Position numbers and translations under genes: made by a program. 64,000 bases of DNA from Elymus sibiricus (taxonomy: Eukaryota > Streptophyta > Magnoliopsida > Poales > Poaceae), in contig CM077664.1 of the NCBI GenBank assembly GCA_039707655.1, positions 199,076,195 through 199,140,194 on the forward strand, given 5' to 3'. This document shows, in pieces, positions 44,838 to 55,908 of this stretch (position 1 is the first letter of the stretch; every line of letters starts with the position of its first letter). The notes under the pieces are model-generated. The model was not told where the DNA came from, searched no databases, and worked only from the letters and a program-made list of their open reading frames with translations.

Positions 44838-46343
44838 TAAAAGAACATTTGCTCCCTTGGTGGTTTTGGTAATTAATGCCAACATACATGTTGTTGGACT
44901 AACACCTTTATCTAGTATATTTCAGATAAGTTCAACAGTGGCATGGCAAGGACAAGAGGATGTGGACCCCTTCAAAATGCTAAGGACAAGAATTGGCAAA
45001 GCTCCAAGACTCTTAATTTTTGGTGAAGTGATCCAAGATCACATTGAGTCCATGGAAAGCCAATACTATTAAAAGGGGATGAGGTTTTGATCATGACTCA
45101 ATTGCTCAAGTGCTTAGTGGTATTGCTCCAAAACCCTCAAACATTTCTCCACATCACATCTATCCAAAACCCTAAAAGTCCATCTCGGTCCCACCGAAAC
45201 ATTCCCATCCGAACTCACCGAGATGGCCCCCTACATTGCCACATGCCAAACCCTAATGTTTCGGTACAACCGAAATGGCTCTCGGTCTCACCGAGATGGG
45301 CTGACCAAGTTTCTGTAATGCCATCGATTCACTTCGGAGTCACCAAGTTGAAACACTCAGAATTTCCGAAATGAGGTTCTGCCATAGCCATTGCACTTCG
45401 GTCACACCGAGTCGTTCTGTTCGGTCTCACCGAAAAGCCTAACGGTCAAGCCTTTTACACAGGTCGGTCTCACCGAGATTTCTGATCGGTGTCACCGAGT
45501 TGGGTCAAAAAGCTTGTAACGGTTGGATTTTTGGTGGTCCCTATTTATACCCTTCCACCCACACCTACTCTCCAAGAGAGCCATCAGAACGTACCTACAC
45601 TTCCACCATTCATTTTGTGAGAGAGAACCACCTACTCATGTGTTGAGATCAAGAGATTCCAATCCAACCATTTGAACCTTGATTTCTAGCCTTCCACTCA
45701 AATCCTTCTCCTACCAAAGCCAAATCTGTGAGAGAGTGATTGAGTGTTGGGGAGACTATCATTTGAAGCAGAAGAGCAAGGAGTTCATCATCAACAACAA
45801 CGTCTATTACCTTTTGGAGAGTGGTGTCTCCTAGATTGGTTAGGTGTCACTTGGGAGCCTCCAAGATCTTGTGGAGTTGAACCAAGGAGTTTGTAAGGGC
45901 AAGGAGATCGTCTACTTCATGAAGATCTACCCAAGTGAGGCTAGTCCTTCGTGGACATAATCCATGGTGGAATAGGCAAGGTTGCTTCTTCGTCGACCCT
46001 TCGTGGATGGAGCCCTCTGTGGGCTCGCACAACTGTTACCCTTCGTGGGTTGAAGTCTCCATCAACGTGGACGTATGATAGCACGACCCATCGGAACCAC
46101 CCCAAAAAACCACCGTGTCTTCATTGCGTTTGATCTTCTCGTCTCTACCCCTTTACTTTCCGCACAGTTGCATGGTTTATTATTTCCGCTGCTCTATCTC
46201 TAGATATGCTTGTGTAGGAAGTCTTGGTGATATCTTAACTAGTGCTAAAATCTGCCTAAGTTTCAAGAGAACTAAAAACTGCTCCTTTGGTTGGTCAAGA
46301 GTCTATTCACGCCCCCCTCTAGACCTATATTTTCGACCCTACA
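44838..46343 (+). repeat. 3' LTR of outer Copia
   Basis: 1,506 bp, starting TAAAAGAACATTTGCTCCC (first bases mutated from TG) and ending CGACCCTACA. It pairs with 26939-28455. Confidence 0.95.
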
Positions 46344-46348
46344 ACGGA

Positions 46349-46671
46349 ACCCTTTTTCGGTGAAGTCTGTCGTCTCCAACTCGTTCGAGACGGAGCGGAA
46401 GGATGCGGAGGATTGGCGCCTCTGTGCCATCTCGCTGCAGGAGATGAACGACTACATCATCAAACACGGTTGCAAGATCTCCCTCGACGATGCAGCCAAG
46501 GAGGAGCACGGCTGCCAGCTGATAGCCCGCGAGGTGGAGGCTATGGCTCAGCACACCGCCCGGAGGAGGGCGGAAGATCACGAGAGGCAGGAAACCACGT
46601 GGCATCTCGCGCTGGAGGTGGAACACAGCCGACGCAGGGCTGCCAGGAAGAAAGGGAAGATGTGGCGGTGA
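46349..46671 (+). pseudogene. Outer CACTA ORF, 3' half
   Basis: This continues the ORF at 26742-26938 across the nested Copia, with a one-base frame offset at a T-run just after the junction. It reads SVVSNSFETERKDAEDWRLC, AISLQEMNDYIIKHGCKISL and DDAAKEEHGCQLIAREVEAM. A long charged helix rich in Arg/Glu (HTARRRAEDHERQETTWHLA, LEVEHSRRRAARKKGK) follows and ends MWR. A coiled coil is likely. A +1 frame instead runs to 46736 with a Ser/Gly tail (GKEHLQSDGAGGSSSSGRRY), so the exact C-terminus is uncertain. The 3' flank (46737-46860) has repeated TAATGATTTA.TAATGAAAAA, like a plant 3' UTR. The family is unrecognised. Confidence 0.5.
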
Positions 46672-46736
46672 AAGGGAAGGAGCACCTGCAGAGCGACGGC
46701 GCAGGCGGTAGTAGCAGCAGCGGTCGCCGATATTAG

Positions 46737-47116
46737 TATAGTAATTAGTACTTATTAATCTATGTCCCCCGATGTAATGATTTAGTAATGAAAAAACTGC
46801 GCCGAGGTAATGATTTATTAATGAAAAATCCTCCCCGATGTTATATTAATAATGGTTTACTCTTTGGATCAATTTACGGTTTATAATTTCGGTATAGCAG
46901 AGGCGTATGGAACAAACCTTTTTGGTGGCGCACGAAAATTAGCTGCGGCATTCATAGAACGTTCCGTAGCGGCGTTGTGCTCCAACCTCCGCAAGAACAT
47001 AGACTACCGGCGGCGTTGGACCGGCACGCCCGCTGTAACAATTACCAGTGGCACAAAATTAGCGGCGCACCAGTCCAACGCCGGCAGTGAAGTTTTTGGT
47101 GCGCCGTGTACACCCT
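46737..47116. other. 3' side of outer CACTA: UTR-like and subterminal sequence
   Basis: Two or three repeats of GATGTAATGATTTA.TAATGAAAAA lie at 46770-46850, followed by subterminal-like words GGTGGCGCAC, GGCGCACC and GGTGCGCC up to 47110. The expected terminal TAGTG is not seen. Confidence 0.45.
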
Positions 47117-47258
47117 TAGACAGATCCTCTTGAAGGTGAGGAGGTAGTCAACCTACAACTTGTGAGCAATGGCAAAAGCTGCCCACCGCTGATCAATGAT
47201 GGCAGTGCCATCATCAAGAAGGTTGGTGGTCATCTCCCAGCTGCATCCAGTGTAGGTC
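47117..47258 (-). pseudogene. Possible B3-domain-like fragment
   Basis: The minus strand reads SWEMTTNLLDDGTAIIDQRW then AAFAIAHKL, a TAG, and VDYLLTFKRI. The spacing of Trp, Phe-Ala, His-Lys-Leu and Leu-Phe resembles the C-terminal half of plant B3 domains, which read like GWxxFaxxHxLxvGdxLxFk. The Gypsy LTR at 47259 cuts its N-terminal side. The identification is tentative; it could equally be a small captured fragment of another protein. Confidence 0.3.
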
Positions 47259-49789
47259 TGATGGCCTGCAAGTGCATAGGGTTTAGTTGTAGCCTTTTCG
47301 AAGTAAGAGTATCGATCCCACAGGGAGCACAGGAATCCGACTTTTGCCTCTTGTGATGAATTATGTATTTTTGTGCCTGCGGATAATTGTAGACTTAAAG
47401 CAAAGTGAGGGCGGATATAAATTGTAATTGAGTAGTGGAGTGAACTTTGAAGTAAATAACATAAAAGTAAATAAAGAGCAATGACTAGAGTGACTGACGA
47501 AACAGTAGAGGAGTAAGGCGTTCTCAGGGAATCTGGAATCCCCATTGGTATGTTTCTAGCGCACCTATGCATAGGCATAGTATGGGATGGATACTTAAGC
47601 CACTGTCGACGATTATGCTGGGCGGAGCCGGGTACAGTACACGTTCTACTCGGGGTAGAATTCGTGCCACGCACGCCACCATCATAGTCTACCCCAGAGG
47701 GTTACGACTCATGATAATTAAGGGTTACCCCATGGACGCGGCCTCTCTAAGGGTTCTCCGTAATTCCCCGGTCTATTGCAAAGTTTAGGAGTGGTAGGCT
47801 TTTACTGTCACCTCAAATTACCTCCACATCCTGGCCCCTTACAAGGCCATAAGGCACAAATGCTGAGTGGAACCCCTTCACAACATTCACGAAGTTATTA
47901 AACTAAGCATTCAACAGAGGATCTCATATTTCTACTTGTGAGCTGCGTTGGGATTTTCCCCGAAGAGGAAGGGTGAAGCAATATAGTAGCGGATGGTATT
48001 TCCCTCAGTGAGAACCAACGTTGTCGAACCAATAGGAGAACCACACAAATGCCTAGTAAGCAGCACCTACACACACAAGAGCAAATACTTGCACCCAACG
48101 CGGGCAAGAGGGTTGTAAATCCCCTTGAACTCGTTACTTGCAAGGATTAAATCTGATAGTGATAGATATATAAATTGAAAAGTAAAAGAAAAATAAATAA
48201 ATTTCAGCAAGGTATTTTTGGTTTTAGTGATATGATAAAAGTAGACCCGGGGACCATAGTTTTCACTAGAGGCTTCTCTCTCGAAACATAGCATACGGTG
48301 GGTAGACAAATTACTGTTGGGCAATTGATAGAAAAGCGCATAGTTATGATGTTATTCATGGAAATGATCATGTATATAGGCATCACGTCCGTGACAAGTA
48401 GAATGACTCCTGCCTGCATCTACTAGTATTGCTCCACCAATCGACCGATTCCTGCCTGCATCTATGGTATTAAGTTCATGACAAACAGAGTAACACATTA
48501 AGCAAGATGACATGATGTAGATAGAATAAAACCAAGAAATATGATTAAACCCTGTCGTTTTACCCTTAATGGCAATAATACAGATATGTGCATCGCTACC
48601 CCTACTGTCACTGGGTGAGGACACCGCAAGATTGAACCCATTACAAAGCACCTCTCCCACTGAAGATAAATCAATCTAGTTGGCCAAACCAAACGGATAG
48701 ATCGGAGAGAATACAAAGCTATAATAATCATGCATAATAAAGTTCAAAAAAGACTCAATTAGTTTCAATGAATAATCTGATCATAAACCCACAATTCATT
48801 GGATCCCAAATAACACACCGTAAAAGAAGATTACATCAAATCAATCTCCATGAAGATCATGGAGAACATTGTATTGAAGATCAAAGAGGGAGAAGAAGTC
48901 ATCTAGCTACTAGCTATGGACCCGTAGGTCTGTGGTGAACTACTCACGCATCATCAAAAGGGCGCCAAGGTTGATGTAGAAGCCCTCCATGGTTGATTCC
49001 CCCTCCGGCAGAGTACCGGAAAAGGCCTCCAGATGGGATCACGGAAGAACATAAGCTTGAGGTGGTGGAAAAATTGTTTCGGGTGGCTCTCTGGGGTTTC
49101 CCAATATTTGAGAATTTATAGAAGTGGAATTAGGTCAGACGGAGCCATGTAGGGCCCACAAGGCATTAGGGCACGCCCTACCCCTGTGGGTGCGCCCTGT
49201 TGCCTTGTCATCTCCTCGCTTCTCATCTGGTCTCCTCCCGAAGCTTCTAGGGTCTCTTTTGTGCAGAAAAAATCGTCAAAAAGTTTCGTAGCATTTGGAC
49301 TCCGTTTGGTACAGATTTCCTGGAAAACCAAAAACAAGCAGAAAACAACAATTGGCACTAGGCACTGAGTTAATAGGTTAGTCCGCCAAAATGATATAAA
49401 ATTGCATAAAATGTATCCAAGATTGATAATATAATAGCATGAAACAATAAAAAATTATAGATACGTTGAAGACGTATCACATATCCATAATAACGTTTCA
49501 GATCCTACACATACCAAGGTTCATCCATTTCCTCGAGAACTAGGGGTCTACTCACACATGGGGATAACAATCATCATGGCAAAAGTGATGGCATACATGG
49601 GTGAATGATTCAAATGACACACAAGATGACCCTCTAGGGTTTTTGATGTTACTAATGATCAACTGTCCAAAAGGCATTACCTGGGGGATTATCAACAAAA
49701 AGAGGAGCGCGAACGCGGTAAAATTCCACAAAGCCTACTATGTAGGCACAAAATACTTAGTAAAATCATCACATAAATTGGACTCATCA
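47259..49789 (-). repeat. 3' LTR of the Athila-type Gypsy (contains a solo LTR)
   Basis: Read on + it starts TGATGGCCTGCAAGTGC and ends GGACTCATCA, with TGATG/CATCA inverted tips. The two halves join across the CATAT duplication at 47925-47929 and 49480-49484. AAGCTTGTGGGAGT on the minus strand just outside 49789 is the likely polypurine tract. Confidence 0.65.
47930..49479 (-). mobile_element. Solo LTR related to the 50700-57487 Gypsy, TSD CATAT
   Basis: On the minus strand it begins TGATACGTCTTCAACG and ends near GCTCACAAGTAGAA. It aligns throughout with the LTRs at 50700-52275 and 55909-57487, with clear divergence. Both flanks carry CATAT (47925-47929 and 49480-49484). No interior is present, so it is a solo LTR. 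Confidence 0.88.
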
Positions 49790-50694
49790 ACTCCCACAAG
49801 CTTAATTCTTGATCGTCCCCGAGCAAGTACCGTGGCTTGTAAAGAACAAGGTCAACTTGGTGTTTATGAGATACGGATATGAAAGAAGCATGCGTCCATC
49901 ACTGCTTATAGGAACGAATAGGGATAAAATGGTTTACGACAAATGACAGCTCATCCTTACAATAATAATGATCATGGAGGCATCCACACTCTGTGGCTCA
50001 ATTTTATTATGGACAGGTAACAACTTAATACCCTAATTCAACATTATTTCAACCGAACAAGGAAATGAAGACTTTTTCCGCTCTTTTTCTTTAAGAGATT
50101 TATTATTCCTTAAGTATTTTTGTCTCCTGTCATTGGGACATGTTAAGAGCTCATTTCACTTTTCATGTGACATGAAAGCTAAACATGACTCTCGGGAGAA
50201 CTCTTTTATTTTAACTTAAGAGGATTTATCTTTTTTTTCTTGCCTACTGAGTTGAACCTTCAATGAACTAGCATATATATTTATTTCTTCTCCCTTCAAA
50301 AACTTCACAACTATAATGTGGAGTACTTATAATCATCATGCAAGTAAATATGTGCTACTATTTGGATCACCACTATCATCCTTTACGTTCTTAGGTACGC
50401 AATAATGATCGCACACATCAAGATATCCAAATACTCATTGGAAAGGATCATCTCTTATTCAAAAGAGAAATCGATAGTTCAACTTTATTGGAAATAAAAC
50501 TTATAACCTATTTTCAACTTGCGGAAAGAATATGCAGAAAGGTAAAGAAGCAAAGTTCATGTGAATCTCCCCCAAGCTTACAATCAAGCCAGGAGATCCA
50601 AGCACTAAGCGTTTTATGCTCACTCCTGGGTGTCCTGGCAGGCAGTGAAGATGCTCCTGAAACACTTCCTCATCTCCTCGTTGACGGCCTGCTG
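49790..50694. other. Internal 3' region of the Athila-type Gypsy
   Basis: AT-rich non-coding sequence between the post-pol ORF stop (50620) and the polypurine tract. It has CCCCAAGCTTA-like words (50570) and long pyrimidine/purine stretches. No ORF is supported except the ORF end at 50620-50694. Confidence 0.55.
50620..50694 (-). pseudogene. C-terminal end of the Athila post-pol ORF
   Basis: The minus strand reads DQQAVNEEMRKCFRSIFTAC then QDTQE and a TGA at 50620-50622. It is the continuation of the ORF at 57505-58005 across the inserted Gypsy, with one frame change near the junction. Confidence 0.55.
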
Positions 50695-50699
50695 ATCAT

Positions 50700-52275
50700 T
50701 GCTACCTGTAGCTTGCGTTGGTATTTCCCCGAAGAGGAAGGGATGATGCAGCACAGTAGAGATAAGTATTTCCCTCAATTATGAAACCAAGGTTATCGAA
50801 CCAGTAGGAGAATCACACAACACCTAGTAAGCAGTACCTGCACACAAACAACAAATCCTTGCACCCAACGCAAACAAGGGGTTGTCAATCCCTTGGCGGT
50901 AAGATTGCAAGATTAAATTGTATTTGATAGATTGATAGATTGCAACAAAAATACTAAATAAAATAAATAAAAGAAAATGGCAGCAATATTTTTAGGGTTT
51001 TAGTAATATGATTTTGATAGACCCCGGGGCCATAGATTTCACTAGAGGCTTCTCTCGAGAAAATAGCATACGGTGGGTAGACAAATTACTGTTGGGCAAT
51101 TGATAGAAAAGCAAATAATCATGACGATATCCAAGGCAATGATCATGTATATAGGCATCACGTATAAGATTAGTAGACTGACTCCTGCCTGCATCTACTA
51201 CTATTACTCCACACATCGATGGGCTATCCAGCATGCATCTAGTGAATTAAGTCCATAAGAATAGAGTAATGCCTTAAGAACGATGACATGATGTAGACAA
51301 GACAAACTCACGAATTAATAAACCCAATGAATAGATCCCATCTTTTTACCCTTAGTAGCAACGATACATACATGTCATGTCCCTTTCTGTCACTGGGATT
51401 GAGCACCGCAAGATCGAACCCACTACAAAGCACCTCTTCCCACGGCAAGATAAATCAACTTAGTTGGCCAAACCAAATCAATAGATCGGAGAAGAAATAC
51501 GAGGCTATAATAATCATGCATAAAAGAGATCAGAGAAGACTCAAATAATATTCATGGATAATCTGATCATAAACTCACAATTCATCGGATCCCAACAAAC
51601 ACACCGCAAAGAAAGATTACATCGGATGGATCTCCAAGAACATCAAGGAGAACATTGTATTGAACATAAAAAAGAGAGAAGAAGCCATCTAGCTACTGTC
51701 TATAGACCCGAAGGTCTATGGTAAACTACTCACGCATCATCGGAGAGGCAGCAAGGTTGATGTAGAGCCCCTTCGTGATCGATTCCCCCTCTGGCAGATT
51801 ACCGGAGAAGGACCCCAGATGGGATCTCTCTGGAACAGAGGCTTGCGGCGGCGTAAAAAGTATTTCGTGGACTCTCTTTAGGGTTTCTGATTTTTCTGGA
51901 ATATATAGTGCTGGAATCAGGTCAAACGGAGCTTGGTGGGGCCCACGAGGCATCAGGGCGCGCCTGCCCCCCCAGGCGCGCCCTGGTGGCTCGTGGGGCC
52001 CACCAAGGTATTTTGGCCTCCCCTCGAAGCTTCTGGTATTCTTCTTGCCCAAGAAAAAATCTCCAAAAAGTTTCACTGTATTTGGCTTCGTTTGATATTG
52101 ATTTTCTATGAAACAAAAACAGGGCAGAAAACAGCAACTGGCACTGGGCACTAGGTTAATAGGTTAGTCTCCAAAAATGATATAAAATTCCTGTAAATGA
52201 TTATAAAAACATCCAAGATTGATATTATAACAGCATGGAACAATCAAAAATTATAGATACGTTGGAGACGTATGA
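50700..52275 (-). repeat. 3' LTR of the short Gypsy
   Basis: 1,576 bp; on the minus strand it begins TCATACGTCTCCAACG (TG mutated to TC) and ends CTACAGGTAGCA. A minus-strand TATA-like element lies near 51900. Confidence 0.93.
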
Positions 52276-53599
52276 GCATCCCCAAGCTTAATTCCTGCTC
52301 GTCTTCGAGTAGGTAAATGATAAAAACAGAATTTTTGATGTGGAATGCTGCCTAACATATTTATCACATATTCTTTTTCTTTTTGTAGCATGGACATCGG
52401 ACTTATATGATTCAAAGCAATAGTCTATAATTTGACATGAAAACATAGATACTCAAGCATACTAACAAGCAATCATGTCTTTCAAAATATCAACGCTAAA
52501 GAAAGTTATCCCTAGCCCATTATGCTCAATCATTGATCCATTTATGAAACACACTCAAATATTAGCTACAACCAATGCACAAGTATGACAATAGTGTTCC
52601 CTAGTTGGTGCTTTTGTAAGAGAAGATGGAGACTCAAGAAAAATAAAAATTGCATAAAAGTAAATAGACAGGCCCTTCGCAGAGGGAAGCAGAGATTTGT
52701 CAAATGTGCCAGAGCTCAAAGCTTAAATTAAAGAGATAAAAAAAAATATTTTGGGAGGCATGCTTTTCTTGTCAACGAAAACGAATGAGAATTCCCAATA
52801 TCTTCCATGCTACATACATCATAGGCGGTTCCCAAACAGAAAATAAAGTTTATTCCTTTCCACCAATTCTTTCACAATCCATCGCTAGCCGTATCCACGG
52901 GTGCCCTCCATACCATCGCTTTCCAAGGAATTTATTATTGTGATCACATAAGATTTTTCATTTCATTTCATTTCACATTTCGGGACTGGGCATCCCTATT
53001 ACCGCCACACTCTCGTGCAATGACAAGTGAATAAACACTCATCTTGAGAATAACACACCTAGCATGGAAGATATTGGCTACCCCCTTCCGCTTCATGAGC
53101 GGTACGGGCACACAAAACAGAAAAATTATTTTGAAATTTAGAGTTGGCACACGCAAATTTACTTGGAACGACATTGGAATACCGCATATAGGTAGATATA
53201 GTGGACTCATAAGGCAAAACTGGTTTTAAGGATTTTGGATGCACAAGCAGTATTTCCGCTTAGTACAAATGAAGGCTAGCAAAAGATTGAGAAGCAACCA
53301 ACCAAAAAAACGAAAACGGTCATAAACATGCATTGAACATAACTAACACCGAATAATGCACCATAGTAAGATATAACTTCATTGCATAACTATTGACTTA
53401 ACGTGCTTGCATAGGGAATCACAAACCTTAACATAAATATTCTTACTTAAGCACAATTACTCACTAACATGGCATCACATATCATCATTTCCATATCGCA
53501 AAACTATTGCAAGGAATCACACTTGTCATATCCAATGATCTATATGAAAGTTTTTATCTATATCCCTCTTGAATATTCATCACTTTGGGACCAATTGCA

Positions 53600-53945
53600 T
53601 AACATGTGCAAATTACCGTTACTATCATCATCTCTCAAAAATATTTAAGTGAAGCATGAGAGTGAAAATATTTCTTCAAAATTTTAGTCTTAACACTTCT
53701 CAAAATAATATAAGTGAAGCATGAGAATTCATTTCTTCAAAATTTCAATCAACTCTCAAAATAATATAAGTGAAGCATGAGAGTTTATTTCTACAAAATT
53801 TCAATTAACTCTCAAAATAATATAAGTGAAGCATGAGAGTTTATTTCTACAAAATTTCAGCCACCACCGTGCTCAAAAGGATTTAAGTGAAGCACTAGAG
53901 CAACTGCCTAGCTCAAAAAATTTAAGTGAAGCACATAGAGTATTC
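53600..53945. repeat. About 60-bp tandem repeat in the short Gypsy interior
   Basis: Five or six units contain CTCAAAATAATATAAGTGAA and GCATGAGAGTTTATTTCTAC, the last two degenerate with GCACTAGAG. They lie in the 3' half of the element's interior (minus orientation). No coding is suggested. Confidence 0.9.
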
Positions 53946-54885
53946 TACAAATTATGATGACAACGTGTGGCTCTCTCAAAATAGGTGTGTGTGCAGCAAA
54001 GATGATTGTGACAAACTAAAAGGTAAACAAAGCAAAGACTCATATCATACAAGACGCTCCAAGCAAAACACATATCATATGACGAATAAAAATATAGCTC
54101 CAAGTAAAATTACCGATGGTCGGTAGAATAAAGAGGGGATGCCTTCCGGGGCATCCCCAAGCTTAGATGCTTGAGTCTTCCTTGAATATTACCTTGGGGT
54201 GCCTTGGGCATCCCCAAGCTTAGGCTTTTGCTACTCCGTATTCCTTCATCCATCGTGATCTCACCCAAAACTTGAAAACTTGAATCACACAAAACTCAAC
54301 AAAACCTTCGTGAGATCCGTTATTATAACAAAACAAATCACTACTATAAGTACTGTTGCAAACCCATTCATATTTTATTTTTGCATTATACCTACTATAC
54401 TCTAACTTCACCATGGCTTATACCCCCCGATACAATCCATAGATTCATCAAAACAAGCAAGTAGTGCATCAAAAACAGAATCTGTCAAAAACAGAACAGT
54501 CTGTAGCAATCTATTTAAAATCCATACTTATGTAACTCCAAAAATTCTGAAAAATTAGGACAACGTGTAAAATTCATATACCAATACTGTGTAAAAATTT
54601 CAGATTTTTACAACTCTCCAGTACAGAAAAAAAATTCGGGCACTGGACGCAAAACTTTCTGTTTTCCAAACAGCATCAATTATACTATCTTCCAAATCAT
54701 CCCAAAGGCTTTACTTGGCACAAACACTAATTAAAAACATAAAAATACTATCATACCAGTAGCATGACAGTAAAAACACACCATAACAGAAACTTATAAC
54801 AAAAATTTATTTTATTCATTGGGTTGCCTCCCAAGAAGCTCTTTCCTTATAGCCATTAAGATAGGCTTTAAGATTTCAATGATGC

Positions 54886-55482
54886 TCACATGAAAGATAA
54901 GAATTGAAGCACAAAGAGAGCATCATAATACATATGACAAACACATTTAAGTCTAACATACTTCCTATGCCTAGGAATTTTATATGCAAACAAATTATCA
55001 AGACGAGAAATATCTAGCATATGCAAGTATGAAGAATGAAGCATTAAAAATTTCAACACAAAGAGAGGTAATTTAGTAACATGAAAATTTCTACAACCAT
55101 ATTTTCCTCTCTCACAATAATTACATGTAGGATCATAATCAAATTCAACAATATAGCTATCATATAAAATTTTCTCTCCATGATCCACATGCATAAAATT
55201 CTTATAGCCTTCCAAAATAGTGGGATTATTTTTACCTAGAGTTGACACTCTTCCAAACCAACTTTCAATGTTATTGCAAACATTATTATCAATAGTATAT
55301 TCATCATGAGGCTTAAATAAATTTTCGAGATCATAAGAAGCATTATCACCCCAATCGTGATCATTGCAATAAGTAGTGGATATAACAAAATTATCATCCC
55401 CAAGCTCATAGTTTTGCATATTATTAACACAATTGATATTAATAGTATTTATGATAACATTATTGCAATCATGCTTTTTCAT
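54886..55482 (-). pseudogene. Short Gypsy internal ORF, 198 codons, unknown function
   Basis: It starts MKKHDCNNVIINTININCVN and includes ESWFGRVSTLGKNNPTILEG, a Cys/His-like DYDPTCNYCERGKYGCRNFH and a hydrophobic C-terminal half (LPLFVLKFLMLHSSYLHMLD). The CNYCERGKYGC segment could bind zinc, but it is not a standard retroviral knuckle. It lies after an upstream ORF that overlaps it in another frame (55469-55800). Similar sequence occurs in wheat Gypsy elements of this type as far as I recall. It has no known enzymatic domain and may be a gag relic. Confidence 0.45.
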
Positions 55483-55800
55483 TCAAGGAGCTATCATGAA
55501 TCACTTTAAAAATTTCTTCTTTCAACACTTCATCACAATTTTCAGATTCATGATTTTCAAACAAAACGTCATAGAGGAAATCAAGTGCACTCAACTCACT
55601 GGCAATTGGTTCAACATAATTGGGTCTTGAAAAGATTAGCAAGTGAATGAGGATCCATATCAATAGATTTTTAGCAAGCGAAGATGCAAGCAAATAGAAG
55701 GCACATGGCAACACAAGCAAAGATAGCAAACAAGAAAAAGGCAAACGGAAAATATTTTTGTATTTTTGTAAAAACATTTTAGAAGTGGGGGAGATGAAAA
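55469..55800 (-). pseudogene. Short Gypsy upstream ORF segment with membrane-like stretch
   Basis: Part of a minus-strand frame that runs out of the LTR and through the PBS. The element-internal part reads FRLPFSCLLSLLVLPCAFYL, LASSLAKNLLIWILIHLLIF, then SALDFLYDVLFENHESENCD and EEIFKVIHDSSLNEKA. Two hydrophobic runs look like membrane helices. The frame passes through the LTR without a proper start, so expression as drawn is doubtful. Confidence 0.35.
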
Positions 55801-55880
55801 CGAGAGGCAAATGGCAAATAAAGTAAATGCAAGGAGATGAGAGTTTGTGCAAAGGTACTTGATAAATGTTGATGAAGTCT

Positions 55881-55897
55881 CCCCGGCAATGGCGCCA
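55881..55897 (-). promoter_or_regulatory. Primer-binding site of the short Gypsy (tRNA-Asp-like)
   Basis: The minus strand reads TGGCGCCATTGCCGGGG, 11 bases after the LTR end at 55909. It matches the usual Athila-lineage PBS type with one likely substitution. Confidence 0.8.
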
Positions 55898-55908
55898 GAA
55901 ATTCTTCC

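Larger units (their letters stand above)
26939..46343 (+). mobile_element. Outer Copia retrotransposon (SIRE/Maximus-like), TSD ACGGA
   Basis: The LTRs are 26939-28455 and 44838-46343, flanked by exact ACGGA copies (26934-26938 and 46344-46348). The primer-binding site TGGTATCAGAGC (tRNA-iMet) follows the 5' LTR. A purine tract, ACCAAAAAGAGGGAGAT, precedes the 3' LTR. Gag and pol are present but broken. A younger Copia (32553-42967) sits just after pol. About 20 differences occur in the first 420 bp between its LTRs by eye, so it is older than the nested one. The 3' LTR begins TA instead of TG. Lineage naming is from memory of the LTR start, pol type and long 3' region. Confidence 0.92.
23838..47116 (+). 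mobile_element. Outer CACTA-like element, split by nested insertions
   Basis: The left terminus reads CACTAGTAGGAACACCC at 23838. It continues after the inner CACTA as TTACCCTGGACACTTTG with subterminal GGTGGCGC/GGCGCG words. The sequence resumes on both sides of a Copia insertion with TSD ACGGA and contains one ORF that rejoins across it. The right portion (46349-47116) has 3' UTR-like sequence and then GGCGCACC/GGTGCGCC words resembling the left subterminal region. The right terminal CACTA is not found, so the 3' end is lost or degraded near 47116. Without insertions the element would be about 1.6 kb, so it is non-autonomous. Assignment to CACTA rests mainly on the left end and the subterminal style. 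Confidence 0.5.
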
